A stretch of DNA of 64,000 nt from Chryseobacterium aureum (GTDB lineage Bacteria > Bacteroidota > Bacteroidia > Flavobacteriales > Weeksellaceae): contig NZ_CP034661.1 of NCBI RefSeq assembly GCF_003971235.1, positions 1,426,001 to 1,490,000 of the forward strand, read 5' to 3'. Under the pieces are notes generated by a model. It did no database searches and had not been told where the DNA came from. It saw only the letters and a program-made list of their open reading frames with translations. Below are positions 10,501 to 17,367 of this stretch, piece after piece. The number at the start of each line of letters is the position of its first letter. Positions within the stretch are counted from its first letter, which is position 1. Position numbers and translations under genes: made by a program.

Positions 10501-11612
10501 TAAGCAGCTCCAGCGGCTGGTTTGGAACTTTTGCCAGTTCCCCTATTGCATGGCCAAGCGCTTCCGGAACATCTGCCTATACAGTAAATACCCCTGCTGT
10601 TACTACATTTTCAGCAACGGGAACAGGAACCATTGCCTACCAGGTAAACAGTGTTGCAAAAGGCAGCGGAGGGACTCTTTCAAAAAGCGGAACCAGCTTA
10701 TTGGTGGGAGTAGATAATGATGGAGGAACTGACGATGGTATAGATATTATCATGCCTGAAAATATTATGTATAATGCGGTGCTGAATGCGGCTGATTATA
10801 ATAAAGTAGTATCCTACATTGCCATTAAATACGGGGTAACATTAGGTACATTTGCCGCACCGGTAACTTATACAGGGACTAATGGTACAGCGGTATGGTC
10901 TACAGCGGCAAGCACCTACCAAAATAATGTAATAGGTATTGCAAGAGATGATATAGAGGCTTTACATCAGAGAATTGCCAAATCACAGGATGCAACGGCA
11001 GATATTATTACCCTAAGTACCAATAATGATTTTACAGCGGCCAACACAAGTGCCGGACATACTGATATTGCAAATGATCAGTTTTATTTTATGACCGGGA
11101 ATAATGGTGCCGCAACTACCTATAACGCTCAAAACCTAATGCTCCGCAGATGGAAAGTACAGTCTACTGGTACAGCACAGAATCTATATATTAAAACGTC
11201 TGACAGCCAGGCAACGTATTTGGTGTATGCTGATGATGCTGCCATAACTACCAATGTTATGTATGTTCAGCTTACAGGAGGTGCTACTTCTGCGATTCAG
11301 ATTCCTAACGGAAAATTTTTCACCTTTGGTAAATTTACATACTGTACGCAACCTCCTAATAACTCTCCTGCCAATATGATTACCAAAATAGGTATTACCA
11401 CTCAGTCTAAACAAAGCGGATGGCCGGAAAATATTCCGAACGGTGCGGTAGCCCTGGAATCTAAAACAAAAGGATTTGTGATTACGCGTACCCAGAGTTC
11501 ATCAATTGCCAACCCTGTTGAAGGGATGCTTATTTACGATACGGTAAGCAAATGTATGAAACTGTATAACGGAACCAGCTGGAGCTGTGTAATAAGAAGC
11601 TGTAACCAATAA
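7590..11612 (+). CDS. Large secreted lectin-like surface protein, three-module form (1340 aa)
   Basis: GTG start and signal peptide identical to the 921-aa paralogue at 3212. Module A (~24-426) is near-identical to the paralogue's first module apart from a divergent patch at residues ~90-210, which may be exposed and variable. Module B (~427-843) starts SPGGVLSGLRLWLKSDLG and is absent from the paralogue. Module C (~844-1248) starts APGGVINNLRVWIKADDNPN, and the shared tail (~1249-1340) ends GTSWSCVIRSCNQ. Each module has a LamG/concanavalin-like half (ending SYLxxKYGx) followed by an IAGIxRDD...SVWKVQNTG half. It probably sits on the cell surface. The 166-aa partner starts 19 bp downstream. 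Ligand unknown. Confidence 0.85.
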   Translation: MKKNNILMGILLAAGISIFTNAQSPGGIAPQLWYKADAGITNSAGTVTQWNNSASPGTYDLIQQGGAGTAPAYNTSQINFNPSVRFDGVDDRLATPGVPQNATISPAAPYQSSHYVVYRQAGSAQNPLYNHSNGLGGTWNVGGSTNGGMLITNRSVVFTPPAINEIRLQSINGTSNSMNLYVNGQFKSSTFSNANAVATAGAQPVWLGGQGLNNYVNADIAEIVIYNSTKTLERPQIESYLSLKYGITKAGDYTASDGTTVYWNSTTNSAYSNNIAGIARDDNSALYQKQSMSINAGQQLLIGLTGMANTNTANSGTLTNMQSLVVGDNGLAKAPTTFVSNIPGTNFIFGSVWKVQNTGSVGTVRVMWPKGLNNLKLVQNSSDPTFASGNTVTDMSANTQTINGVVYNYADVSLADGQFFTLAAFVQSPGGVLSGLRLWLKSDLGVTTSGTSVTSWDNQSTAGLSATQPTAGKQPVLVNNYMNFNPGINFATNQEMALPNGSSTIFGTTNPVTSFYLGNSTSTTGSRTVLEMHTASGDNPTFEWRGTSFGMDLDGTTFQDSGYHASKTVAANTPYIISSGFNNQNAGGQIFNMYNGAFLNIRTGNTNIPAIGANIYVGGANGGEYFQGALPEIISYNTYVNNTTDIQKINSYLAVKYGMTLDQTTPLDYLNSAGTVIWNGTANAAYNQNIAGIERDDASALNQKQSMSVNSGSQVTIGIAGALANTNALNTNSFASDYSSLMWGDNGLAKSPSVTISGIAGVNYRFASVWKVQNTGSVGTVRIMWPKGLNNLKLVQNSSDPTFASGNTITDMSANTQTINGVVYNYADVTLSNGQFFTFASNVQAPGGVINNLRVWIKADDNPNGNTTDNVAISTWPNKGQIGGNFVGGAASPNTIALQTTGPLYRNSPAMNINFNPVAQSTSTSGLGMLNAFATVGDDYTMIALNKNPTLPAAGYRNMFSFHDSTNLNSVSSSSGWFGTFASSPIAWPSASGTSAYTVNTPAVTTFSATGTGTIAYQVNSVAKGSGGTLSKSGTSLLVGVDNDGGTDDGIDIIMPENIMYNAVLNAADYNKVVSYIAIKYGVTLGTFAAPVTYTGTNGTAVWSTAASTYQNNVIGIARDDIEALHQRIAKSQDATADIITLSTNNDFTAANTSAGHTDIANDQFYFMTGNNGAATTYNAQNLMLRRWKVQSTGTAQNLYIKTSDSQATYLVYADDAAITTNVMYVQLTGGATSAIQIPNGKFFTFGKFTYCTQPPNNSPANMITKIGITTQSKQSGWPENIPNGAVALESKTKGFVITRTQSSSIANPVEGMLIYDTVSKCMKLYNGTSWSCVIRSCNQ
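8640..8825 (+). repeat. Intragenic direct repeat, first copy
   Basis: 186 bp encoding SVWKVQNTGSVGTVRVMWPK and what follows, up to NYADV. It is nearly identical to 9891-10076 in the same gene (offset 1251 bp, 417 codons, in frame) and to 4262-4447 in the paralogue. Recombination between the two copies would delete module B exactly. Confidence 0.9.
9891..10076 (+). repeat. Intragenic direct repeat, second copy
   Basis: Second copy of the repeat at 8640-8825. Only a handful of bases differ, for example CGGGTC versus CGCATC near its start. Confidence 0.9.
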
Positions 11613-11631
11613 TAATTTTAATGAATCAAAA

Positions 11632-12132
11632 ATGAAAAAAATAATCATACCAGTATTTATTTTTGCCGGGCTTACTTCCCTGAAGTCACAAGTCGGCATG
11701 GGTAAGACCTCTGTAAACGGAGATGCTATCCTGGACTTCCCCGTTTCTACAACAGGCATTATTCTTCCCGCCGTGGAAGCACTTCCTACCGGAGCTGCGG
11801 CCACCAACGGAACCTTTCTTCTTGATAAAACCGATCTTACGATAAAAATGCGGTCAAATGATTTGTGGGTGCCTTTATCTGATGCGGGAAACCTTACAGG
11901 TATAACAGCCAATACATCCCCGGAAACGGGAGGTGGAGTGATCATAGGAGCCGCAAGCTCGCCTGCCCAGGGAGTTCTGGTCCTGGAAGCAGCCAATAAA
12001 GCTCTGGTTTTACCTAAGGTCAATGATCCGGTAGCCAATATGAAAAGCCCCGTGGCCGGAACTATGTGTTATGATACTGTAAGTAAAACAATAGCGGTAT
12101 TTGACGGAATCAATTGGAGTTTCTGGAAATAG
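11632..12132 (+). CDS. Small secreted cassette protein, copy 3 (166 aa)
   Basis: Third copy of the 166-aa protein. The signal peptide is identical to copy 2; differences include KTSVNG for KASVDG and the end FDGINWSFWK for FDGLKWSFWK. It is the last gene of the third cassette and of the array, 19 bp after the three-module gene and 26 bp before a terminator. Function unknown; the tail domain (SPVAGTMCYDTVSKTIAVFDG) again resembles the C-terminus of the preceding large protein. Confidence 0.85.
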   Translation: MKKIIIPVFIFAGLTSLKSQVGMGKTSVNGDAILDFPVSTTGIILPAVEALPTGAAATNGTFLLDKTDLTIKMRSNDLWVPLSDAGNLTGITANTSPETGGGVIIGAASSPAQGVLVLEAANKALVLPKVNDPVANMKSPVAGTMCYDTVSKTIAVFDGINWSFWK

Positions 12133-12157
12133 AAACTTCTGATATAATCATGATGGA

Positions 12158-12188
12158 GTCCGGCACCTTTGGTGCCGGACTTTTTTAT
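12158..12188 (+). terminator. Rho-independent terminator, cassette 3
   Basis: 10-bp perfect stem (GTCCGGCACC at 12158-12167 with 12171-12180), TTT loop, then TTTTTTAT. It is a variant of the terminators of cassettes 1 and 2 with a shorter stem and a better T run. Confidence 0.9.
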
Positions 12189-12255
12189 AGCGGATGAGTA
12201 TAGAATTCATTATTGAAAGATCAATCAATTGGAATCGTAGAATGGCAGATATTTT

Positions 12256-13284
12256 CTACTCTTCCGTATGTAAGCTGGTCAGATATTCTGAGGGGGTTAC
12301 CCCTTCAATCTGCTTAAATACCCTGTTAAATGTGGATTGATTGGAAAATCCAGATTCTGTGTAGATATACATTAGGGTCACTTTGCTGATATCATTTTCC
12401 TGAAGTAACTTTTTCACATTCTCTATTCTGCAGGTGTTAAGATAATGACTGAAATTGGAGAATCCGTTTTGTTTAATAGATTTGGATATATACAAATTAT
12501 TGGATCTCAAAATATTAGACAATTGAGAAATAGTAAATCCTACATCTTTATAATACCCTTTGTTTTCTACAATATTCCGTATCTCATTAAACAAAAGGTT
12601 ATATTTTTCTGTATTTTCAAAGTTGTTATAAGTCACTTTATCTTTTTCAACAGAGGCTGCTTCTTCAGGCAGGTCAGATTTCTCCTGTTCCTGCTGTTCG
12701 GAAAATCCCATTTTATGAAAAATATTTGCTTCTATTTCAGCTTTCCTGATCTTTTCATTATAATAAAGCAAAAGGCCAAATACGGCTATATTAGAGATCC
12801 CCACAAAAGTATCTGAAGCTATAATCACTTTCACGTCATCCAGGGCGAAATAATCAAATACAAAGAATCTGTTAAGAATACTTACAGCCACTATAATCAG
12901 CAAAATATATAATGTATAAATATAGATATACTTTTTTCCCAGAAAAATATGAGCTCCAAGCGGTACAGGGAGAAGCCACATGGCAGATGCCGCAGAAAAC
13001 CTCCAGAAATCCAGCATAATAAACCCGGCAAATAGAGAGGCATATGAAATATAAAGATGTACCAGCATCTTTATATTATAACTTTTCCGGATTACCATAA
13101 ATGTATAAAACATGGTAATGGAATAGATCAGTGTGCATGCTGCAAAAAAAGCATCTTTGATAATAAAGTAAAATACAACAGAATAAGCCAGCAATATGCC
13201 GGACATCAGATAAACATATTGTGAAATAAGCTTCCTCTTAAGATCATCTACAGACAGGTCTGCGAATTCTTTATTATCTGTCAT
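12256..13284 (-). CDS. Membrane-anchored AraC-family transcriptional regulator
   Basis: The N-terminal half carries about five to six hydrophobic segments (for example QYVYLMSGILLAYSVVFYFI, IYTLYILLIIVAVSIL), then a linker rich in Glu/Lys. The C-terminal ~110 residues are a double HTH of AraC type, with GFTISQLSNILRSNNLYISK as first and GFSNQSTFNRVFKQIEGVTP as second half. Such TM-AraC proteins are common in Chryseobacterium and probably sense an envelope signal. A longer frame starts at 13329, but a TAATTTTG box on this strand ends at 13337, only 8 bases upstream of that ATG, so I choose the Met at 13284 (342 aa). It sits convergent to the surface cassette array and divergent from the HTH pair, and may control either; that is inference. 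Confidence 0.85.
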   Translation of the reverse strand: MTDNKEFADLSVDDLKRKLISQYVYLMSGILLAYSVVFYFIIKDAFFAACTLIYSITMFYTFMVIRKSYNIKMLVHLYISYASLFAGFIMLDFWRFSAASAMWLLPVPLGAHIFLGKKYIYIYTLYILLIIVAVSILNRFFVFDYFALDDVKVIIASDTFVGISNIAVFGLLLYYNEKIRKAEIEANIFHKMGFSEQQEQEKSDLPEEAASVEKDKVTYNNFENTEKYNLLFNEIRNIVENKGYYKDVGFTISQLSNILRSNNLYISKSIKQNGFSNFSHYLNTCRIENVKKLLQENDISKVTLMYIYTESGFSNQSTFNRVFKQIEGVTPSEYLTSLHTEE

Positions 13285-13336
13285 TTTAATATTTTTCAAA
13301 AATAACTCACCAAAATAACTGAAAATCAAACATTTA

Positions 13337-13363
13337 CAAAATTAAATGAATTTAAAAATTCAA
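13337..13363 (-). promoter_or_regulatory. Candidate promoter of the AraC-type gene
   Basis: On the minus strand, TTG (13363-13361), 16 bases, then TAATTTTG (13344-13337). Transcription would begin near 13330, which supports the downstream Met at 13284 as start. Confidence 0.5.
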
Positions 13364-13378
13364 TTGAAACATTCAATT

Positions 13379-13405
13379 TTTGATTGTTTTTATCTGTTAC
13401 TTTTG
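13379..13405 (+). promoter_or_regulatory. Candidate promoter for the HTH pair, cassette-type
   Basis: TTTGATTG at 13379-13386 and TACTTTTG at 13398-13405, with TTG-N15-TAnnTTTG spacing identical to the cassette promoters at 2406 and 6783. ATCTG before the -7 box is also shared. The next gene starts 335 bp downstream, which would be an unusually long leader. Confidence 0.45.
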
Positions 13406-13740
13406 CTAAAGTAAGTTACAAATTTAATAATATATGATTACATTCAAAATGATGGAAAATATAAATCAGTTTTCAATTTGTCATATATAAATCATTATAC
13501 AAAGATAAATATTGATCATTTGACTTAAATATTACACAAAAACAATCTATATATCAAACAAAGTTATATTTAATAAAAAAAATAAAAAAACGCCAATTTT
13601 AGATAATTTAACAAACGATCAAGTTGGTTTATGTCATTTTCTCAACACACAAAGGATAAAAAATAAAACCTATGATAAAAAAAACTTATTTCGAGACTCG
13701 TCATTACTTCGTTACATCCCTATCACAAATCCCCGCTTAG
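13406..13740. other. AT-rich gap before the HTH pair
   Basis: About 335 bp of very AT-rich sequence with no ORF of note. Only the upstream promoter boxes were recognised. Together with the AraC side it forms a 456-bp divergent intergenic region. Confidence 0.5.
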
Positions 13741-14166
13741 ATGAAATTCAAGAATATACACATTGGGGCAATGATCACTAAGCGAGTGAAGGAATGCGAA
13801 ATTCCAATGCCCAGACTATGCAAATTTTTCAATTGTACAGAGGAGGATATTTCAGAAATGTATGCTTCCAAAAGTCTGGATACTGAAATTCTTCTGAAAT
13901 GGAGTAAAATTTTAGAATATGATTTCTTCAGATTCTATTCTCAAAACCTGATTTTTTACTCTCCCGCATCACCTTCTGTAAAAAATAAAAAAAGTAAGCC
14001 CAACTCAGAGATGCCTTATTTCCGCAAGAATATTTATACCAAAGAGGTAATCAATTTCATGCTGGAAATGATTGAATCCGGAAAGAAAACCAAAAGCCAG
14101 GTTATCAGTGAATATAATATTCCTAAAACTACATTATACAAATGGATAGAAAAAAACAAAAAATAG
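13741..14166 (+). CDS. HTH protein, first of an overlapping pair (141 aa)
   Basis: The start MKFKNIHIGAMITKRVKECE and the pattern CKFFNCTEEDISEMYASKSL, then LLKWSKILEYDFFRFYSQ, match a family repeated many times in Chryseobacterium genomes and often labelled transposase-like or hypothetical. The last ~40 residues form a transposase-type HTH (KKTKSQVISEYNIPKTTLYK). The stop overlaps the next gene by 25 bp in the -1 frame, and a canonical A_AAA_AAC heptamer lies in the overlap. It precedes three tandem secreted-protein genes, so it may regulate them. No DDE nuclease domain is present, so I do not call it a transposase. Confidence 0.75.
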   Translation: MKFKNIHIGAMITKRVKECEIPMPRLCKFFNCTEEDISEMYASKSLDTEILLKWSKILEYDFFRFYSQNLIFYSPASPSVKNKKSKPNSEMPYFRKNIYTKEVINFMLEMIESGKKTKSQVISEYNIPKTTLYKWIEKNKK

Positions 14167-14477
14167 AACAGCCTTACTATAAAAAGATCTATACAGATAT
14201 TCTTGTTACAAAATTCCCTGAAAAATTGGATGAATGTAAATCGATACTGTCTAAGGAAAAGCTGGGGGTTTTGGATATTATTCAGCTTAATCAGAGGATT
14301 TTCGGAGCTGAAGAAATTTCATCAGAAAACCAGCGTCTGCGTTCTTATGATGATCAGACCATTATACAGATACTAGAATATCAGAAAAAATATAAGCTTA
14401 ATAACACCCAGCTGTCTAATCATTATAAATTAAGCAGAAACACCATTACCAAGTGGAAAAGCTGCTTTAAAGTTTAG
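14142..14477 (+). CDS. HTH protein, second of an overlapping pair (111 aa)
   Basis: Starts inside the end of the previous gene (ATG 14142, shared A-rich stretch). It has KKIYTDILVTKFPEKLDEC, a middle helix region (VLDIIQLNQRIFGAEE) and a C-terminal HTH (YKLNNTQLSNHYKLSRNTIT, then KWK) similar in style to the HTH of its partner. It is the usual companion of the first protein in Chryseobacterium. It could be made independently from its ATG by translational coupling or as a -1 frameshift fusion. Function unknown; DNA binding is likely. Confidence 0.7.
   Translation: MDRKKQKIEQPYYKKIYTDILVTKFPEKLDECKSILSKEKLGVLDIIQLNQRIFGAEEISSENQRLRSYDDQTIIQILEYQKKYKLNNTQLSNHYKLSRNTITKWKSCFKV
14151..14157 (+). 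other. A_AAA_AAC slippery heptamer
   Basis: In the first HTH gene the zero-frame codons are GAA AAA AAC AAA AAA TAG. The last seven bases through AAC form X_XXY_YYZ. A -1 slip enters exactly the frame of the second HTH gene and would give a fusion of roughly 245 residues. Whether it is used is unknown. Confidence 0.4.
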
Positions 14478-14529
14478 CTGCTACGTACTGATTTTCTACA
14501 AACGATACAATATATTTAGTATACCATCA

Positions 14530-15162
14530 ATGAATAAAACGATTTTGACAGCCCTGATCATCGGAGCTATCATTCCTGTGTACGGACAAAACACAGGGAA
14601 CGTGGGTATCAATACGTCTAACCCTGAAAAGGAACTAACTGTAAACGGTACCATGAAAACGTCAGGAATGACCCTAAAAGATCCTATTGAAAAGCTGGGA
14701 GCCGATGAAAATTATTCTTTTTTAATTAAGTCTCCGGCTCCTCAGAATAAAATTACTTCTTACAATGAGTCTTTTGTGCCCACTACCCCGGCTCCTATTA
14801 ATCTGATTCAGTTTAAAATCACCTGTGATCCGTCCAATAAAGACTGGATATATGAGTATGATACCCGAATTAATGCCAATAAATTTCTGGCAGTCATTTC
14901 ATCATTCGGATTTACGCAGCCTGTACTCACCATCTCGAGCAAGGTAGCCACACCCGTGCCACAGATTTTTGCCTATCCCAGAAACGGAACATGGAGACTT
15001 AAAGCAGATTATGCAGCATTCAAACCCGCAGATTCTGTTCCTGCCGGAATCTGGACTCTTAATCTATTGGTTTTCGACAAGGCATATACCAAAGAGTTTA
15101 CCAGCACCCAGAGTCTTAATGGCTCAACGAATGGTTCCGCTGCTGCTCCGTTAATTCAATAA
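14530..15162 (+). CDS. Secreted 'VGINTxNP' protein, paralogue 1 (210 aa)
   Basis: A signal peptide (MNKTILTALIIGAIIPVYGQ) is followed by NVGINTSNPEKELTVNG, the characteristic start of many flavobacterial exported proteins, then a beta-rich body (YDTRINANKFLAVISSFGF; FAYPRNGTWRLKADYAAF; WTLNLLVFDKAYTKEF). The same three blocks recur in the next two genes, so the three are tandem paralogues with 14-bp and 3-bp gaps, surely one operon. No known catalytic motif. It is probably a surface or extracellular structural protein, comparable in its start with tail-fibre-like Bacteroidetes proteins. Confidence 0.8.
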   Translation: MNKTILTALIIGAIIPVYGQNTGNVGINTSNPEKELTVNGTMKTSGMTLKDPIEKLGADENYSFLIKSPAPQNKITSYNESFVPTTPAPINLIQFKITCDPSNKDWIYEYDTRINANKFLAVISSFGFTQPVLTISSKVATPVPQIFAYPRNGTWRLKADYAAFKPADSVPAGIWTLNLLVFDKAYTKEFTSTQSLNGSTNGSAAAPLIQ

Positions 15163-15176
15163 CTATACACTAAATA

Positions 15177-15806
15177 ATGAAAAAAATAATACTGTCAATT
15201 CTGGGCATTATTCCCCTTATGCATGTAAACGCACAAGTGGGTATAAAGACAACTGCACCTCAGGGAACACTGGATGTTGCAGGAGGAACATTAATAGAGT
15301 CTTATGTAATAGACACAAAAAATACCAATGCTACCGGGAATTATTATCTTCTGACACGCTCTAAAGACACAACCCCGGTAGGAAAAGTAAAGTTGCTTGA
15401 CATCGCGCTTAGAAATGTAGCCCCTGTGAATACTTATACCATTATCCTCAAAAATGTCAGTCAGGACGATGTGGTAAACCTTAATACAGGACTGGAAACC
15501 AATAAATATGTTGTTGCCATTACCGGGGCTGTATTTACTGATGCCCAATTAAGCATCAACCCTGCTTTAAATTCTTATGGAGCCTACTCTACTGAAGTCA
15601 CTTCTGTGACAGATGCAGGCAAAACCTATAATGCCATTAACCTGAGCTTTCAGGGAGCAGGAACCGTTTCTTCACAAAACGGAACATGGACACTTACACT
15701 TTGTGTTTATGAAAAAGCACTTATTAAGGATTGGGGCACCTTTTCCGGATCCGTAAACAGTACATATACAGGAACTTCTACGAACACACCTATAGGCCTT
15801 CAATAG
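15177..15806 (+). CDS. Secreted 'VGIKTxxP' protein, paralogue 2 (209 aa)
   Basis: The signal peptide MKKIILSILGIIPLMHVNAQ is followed by VGIKTTAPQGTLDVAGG. The body aligns loosely with the neighbours: NKYVVAITGAVFTDAQ corresponds to NKFLAVISSFGF, and QNGTWTLTLCVYEKALIKDW to WTLNLLVFDKAYTKEF. The start follows the previous stop by 14 bp and the stop precedes the next ATG by 3 bp, so it is the middle gene of a three-gene operon. Function unknown. Confidence 0.8.
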   Translation: MKKIILSILGIIPLMHVNAQVGIKTTAPQGTLDVAGGTLIESYVIDTKNTNATGNYYLLTRSKDTTPVGKVKLLDIALRNVAPVNTYTIILKNVSQDDVVNLNTGLETNKYVVAITGAVFTDAQLSINPALNSYGAYSTEVTSVTDAGKTYNAINLSFQGAGTVSSQNGTWTLTLCVYEKALIKDWGTFSGSVNSTYTGTSTNTPIGLQ

Positions 15807-15809
15807 ATC

Positions 15810-16478
15810 ATGAAAAGAAAAATGTACAGCATGATAATCGTCTTTACAGGGCTGTTTATGAATGCACAAAACACTAAAATAGGAATTAATACTGCAAACC
15901 CTACAGAAACATTGGATGTGAATGGATCAAGCTACACCAATTCTCTTTATCTAAGAAATCCCGGTGAGCCTGATAATTCAGGGGGGCATTTTCTGGCTAC
16001 CTCACAGAATACACTGGACATTTATGATCCTACCCTTGAAACCAGCGGATTATTCAATTATATACAATTATCTCTTACAGGTGTCCCTTTTACAGGGCTT
16101 ACCGATTATGACACTAAAATTGATGCCTCCAAATTTTTAGTGGTGGTACACAATTATTCATTCAGGCTTAATAGCGGCGCTACAGATGTTGCTCTTGACT
16201 ACAACAGCAACGGGGTTAATGACAATATTCAGGGATCTCCCAATATCAATGCATTCCAAAGCAATGGAACGTGGCATATCCGGGCCAACTTCACGAACAG
16301 TAAGCTGCTGGATTATACAACCGGAAACCCGGATGGAACTTACAACAACTTTACCATAGACCTGTACCTGATGGCCTATAAATATCTAATTACCAAACAG
16401 AATATTAATGATAATACAAAAGATCTGGGCGGTACCGACGGATCTTCACAATTATTGAGTAAGCCTTCCGGTTTTTAA
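15810..16478 (+). CDS. Secreted 'IGINTANP' protein, paralogue 3 (222 aa)
   Basis: A signal peptide (MKRKMYSMIIVFTGLFMNAQ) is followed by IGINTANPTETLDVNGSSY. The body keeps the paralogue blocks YDTKIDASKFLVVVHNYSF, FQSNGTWHIRANFTNSKL and FTIDLYLMAYKYLITKQN. It is the last gene of the tandem trio, followed by a hairpin terminator about 70 bp later. Function unknown; a secreted beta-sheet protein. Confidence 0.8.
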   Translation: MKRKMYSMIIVFTGLFMNAQNTKIGINTANPTETLDVNGSSYTNSLYLRNPGEPDNSGGHFLATSQNTLDIYDPTLETSGLFNYIQLSLTGVPFTGLTDYDTKIDASKFLVVVHNYSFRLNSGATDVALDYNSNGVNDNIQGSPNINAFQSNGTWHIRANFTNSKLLDYTTGNPDGTYNNFTIDLYLMAYKYLITKQNINDNTKDLGGTDGSSQLLSKPSGF

Positions 16479-16550
16479 TTCTTAAAAAAATTAATTTCCG
16501 TTTAACAATTTCTAAAAATCTATACAACTTAGAAGGCTGCTCAAGCCCAT

Positions 16551-16585
16551 AATCTCCAAGGTCTCCCGGCTGCGGAGATTTTTTT
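16551..16585 (+). terminator. Candidate terminator after the secreted trio
   Basis: AATCTCC (16551-16557) pairs with GGAGATT (16574-16580), followed by a TTTTT run. An inner TCTCC/GGAGA pairing is possible instead. Confidence 0.6.
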
Positions 16586-16765
16586 ATGCTTGTCAGGGTG
16601 TAAAAACCGGCAAGGGTAAATATCCAATTCCCTTCCCGTAACTTTACACTTTGCGGATAAAAACAGCCGATAGTTTTTTCTTGGAGCTTTTATTTTCTAA
16701 AACAACATGAAACCTTAATAAATCCAGCACTTTTAAGTATTTTTACATGATAATATAAATAACTC

Positions 16766-17251
16766 ATGAAAAGATTCGTAGTAACGGGAATAGTAATTTT
16801 AGGAGGATTTCTTACTGCAAATGCACAATGTAAACCTGTAACATCACTGGTTGAAAATTTTGATACCTGGAAAGACATCAACAAATGCTGGACGGCTCAG
16901 GGAGGAAAAGCCATGCTGTATGCAAGTGATAAAAAAATCATTTTTTATTCTATGACCAGCCCCGGAGAAAATATGTATCTGGTAACCCCGGAAATACAAG
17001 CAGGAACTTATACCCTCAGCCTTGATATTTCGGATAACGGTGGAGATACTGCGCTGGAAATTTTCTCAGCCGGCAATGCATCTGATGCTAAGTCTTACCG
17101 CTCTATTGCCAAAACTTCAAAAATAACAGGAGAAAAGAAAATCTATACGATTTCTATCAAAAAGGACACGCATCTGGCACTGAAAGTTTTACTGAACGGT
17201 GTACATCAGGCTGTTTATGTAGACAATTTTTCTTTAACCTCTAAAAAATAA
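16766..17251 (+). CDS. Secreted protein of unknown function (161 aa)
   Basis: Signal peptide MKRFVVTGIVILGGFLTANA with cleavage before QCKP. The mature part (LVENFDTWKDINKCWTAQGG, YLVTPEIQAGTYTLSLDISD, VYVDNFSLTSKK) has the pattern of choice-of-anchor or MAM-like beta-sandwich domains that follow 'ENFD' in flavobacterial exported proteins. It is a single-domain protein with no T9SS tail. It stands alone between a terminator and the LysR gene. A carbohydrate- or surface-binding role is possible but unproven. Confidence 0.75.
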   Translation: MKRFVVTGIVILGGFLTANAQCKPVTSLVENFDTWKDINKCWTAQGGKAMLYASDKKIIFYSMTSPGENMYLVTPEIQAGTYTLSLDISDNGGDTALEIFSAGNASDAKSYRSIAKTSKITGEKKIYTISIKKDTHLALKVLLNGVHQAVYVDNFSLTSKK

Positions 17252-17367
17252 ATCTTTTTAAGATTGAACAGGCTTCCTCAAAAGTCTCACTCTGAAAGTT
17301 ATACCTTGAAGAATCTCACTTTTGGGGATGCTCATTTTTTATACCTTGTCAAATCTTTTATTGAAAA

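Noticed and set aside
13741..14477. Insertion sequence (IS3-like OrfA/OrfB)
   Set aside because: There is a transposase-type HTH and a slippery heptamer, but no DDE domain and no terminal inverted repeats seen.
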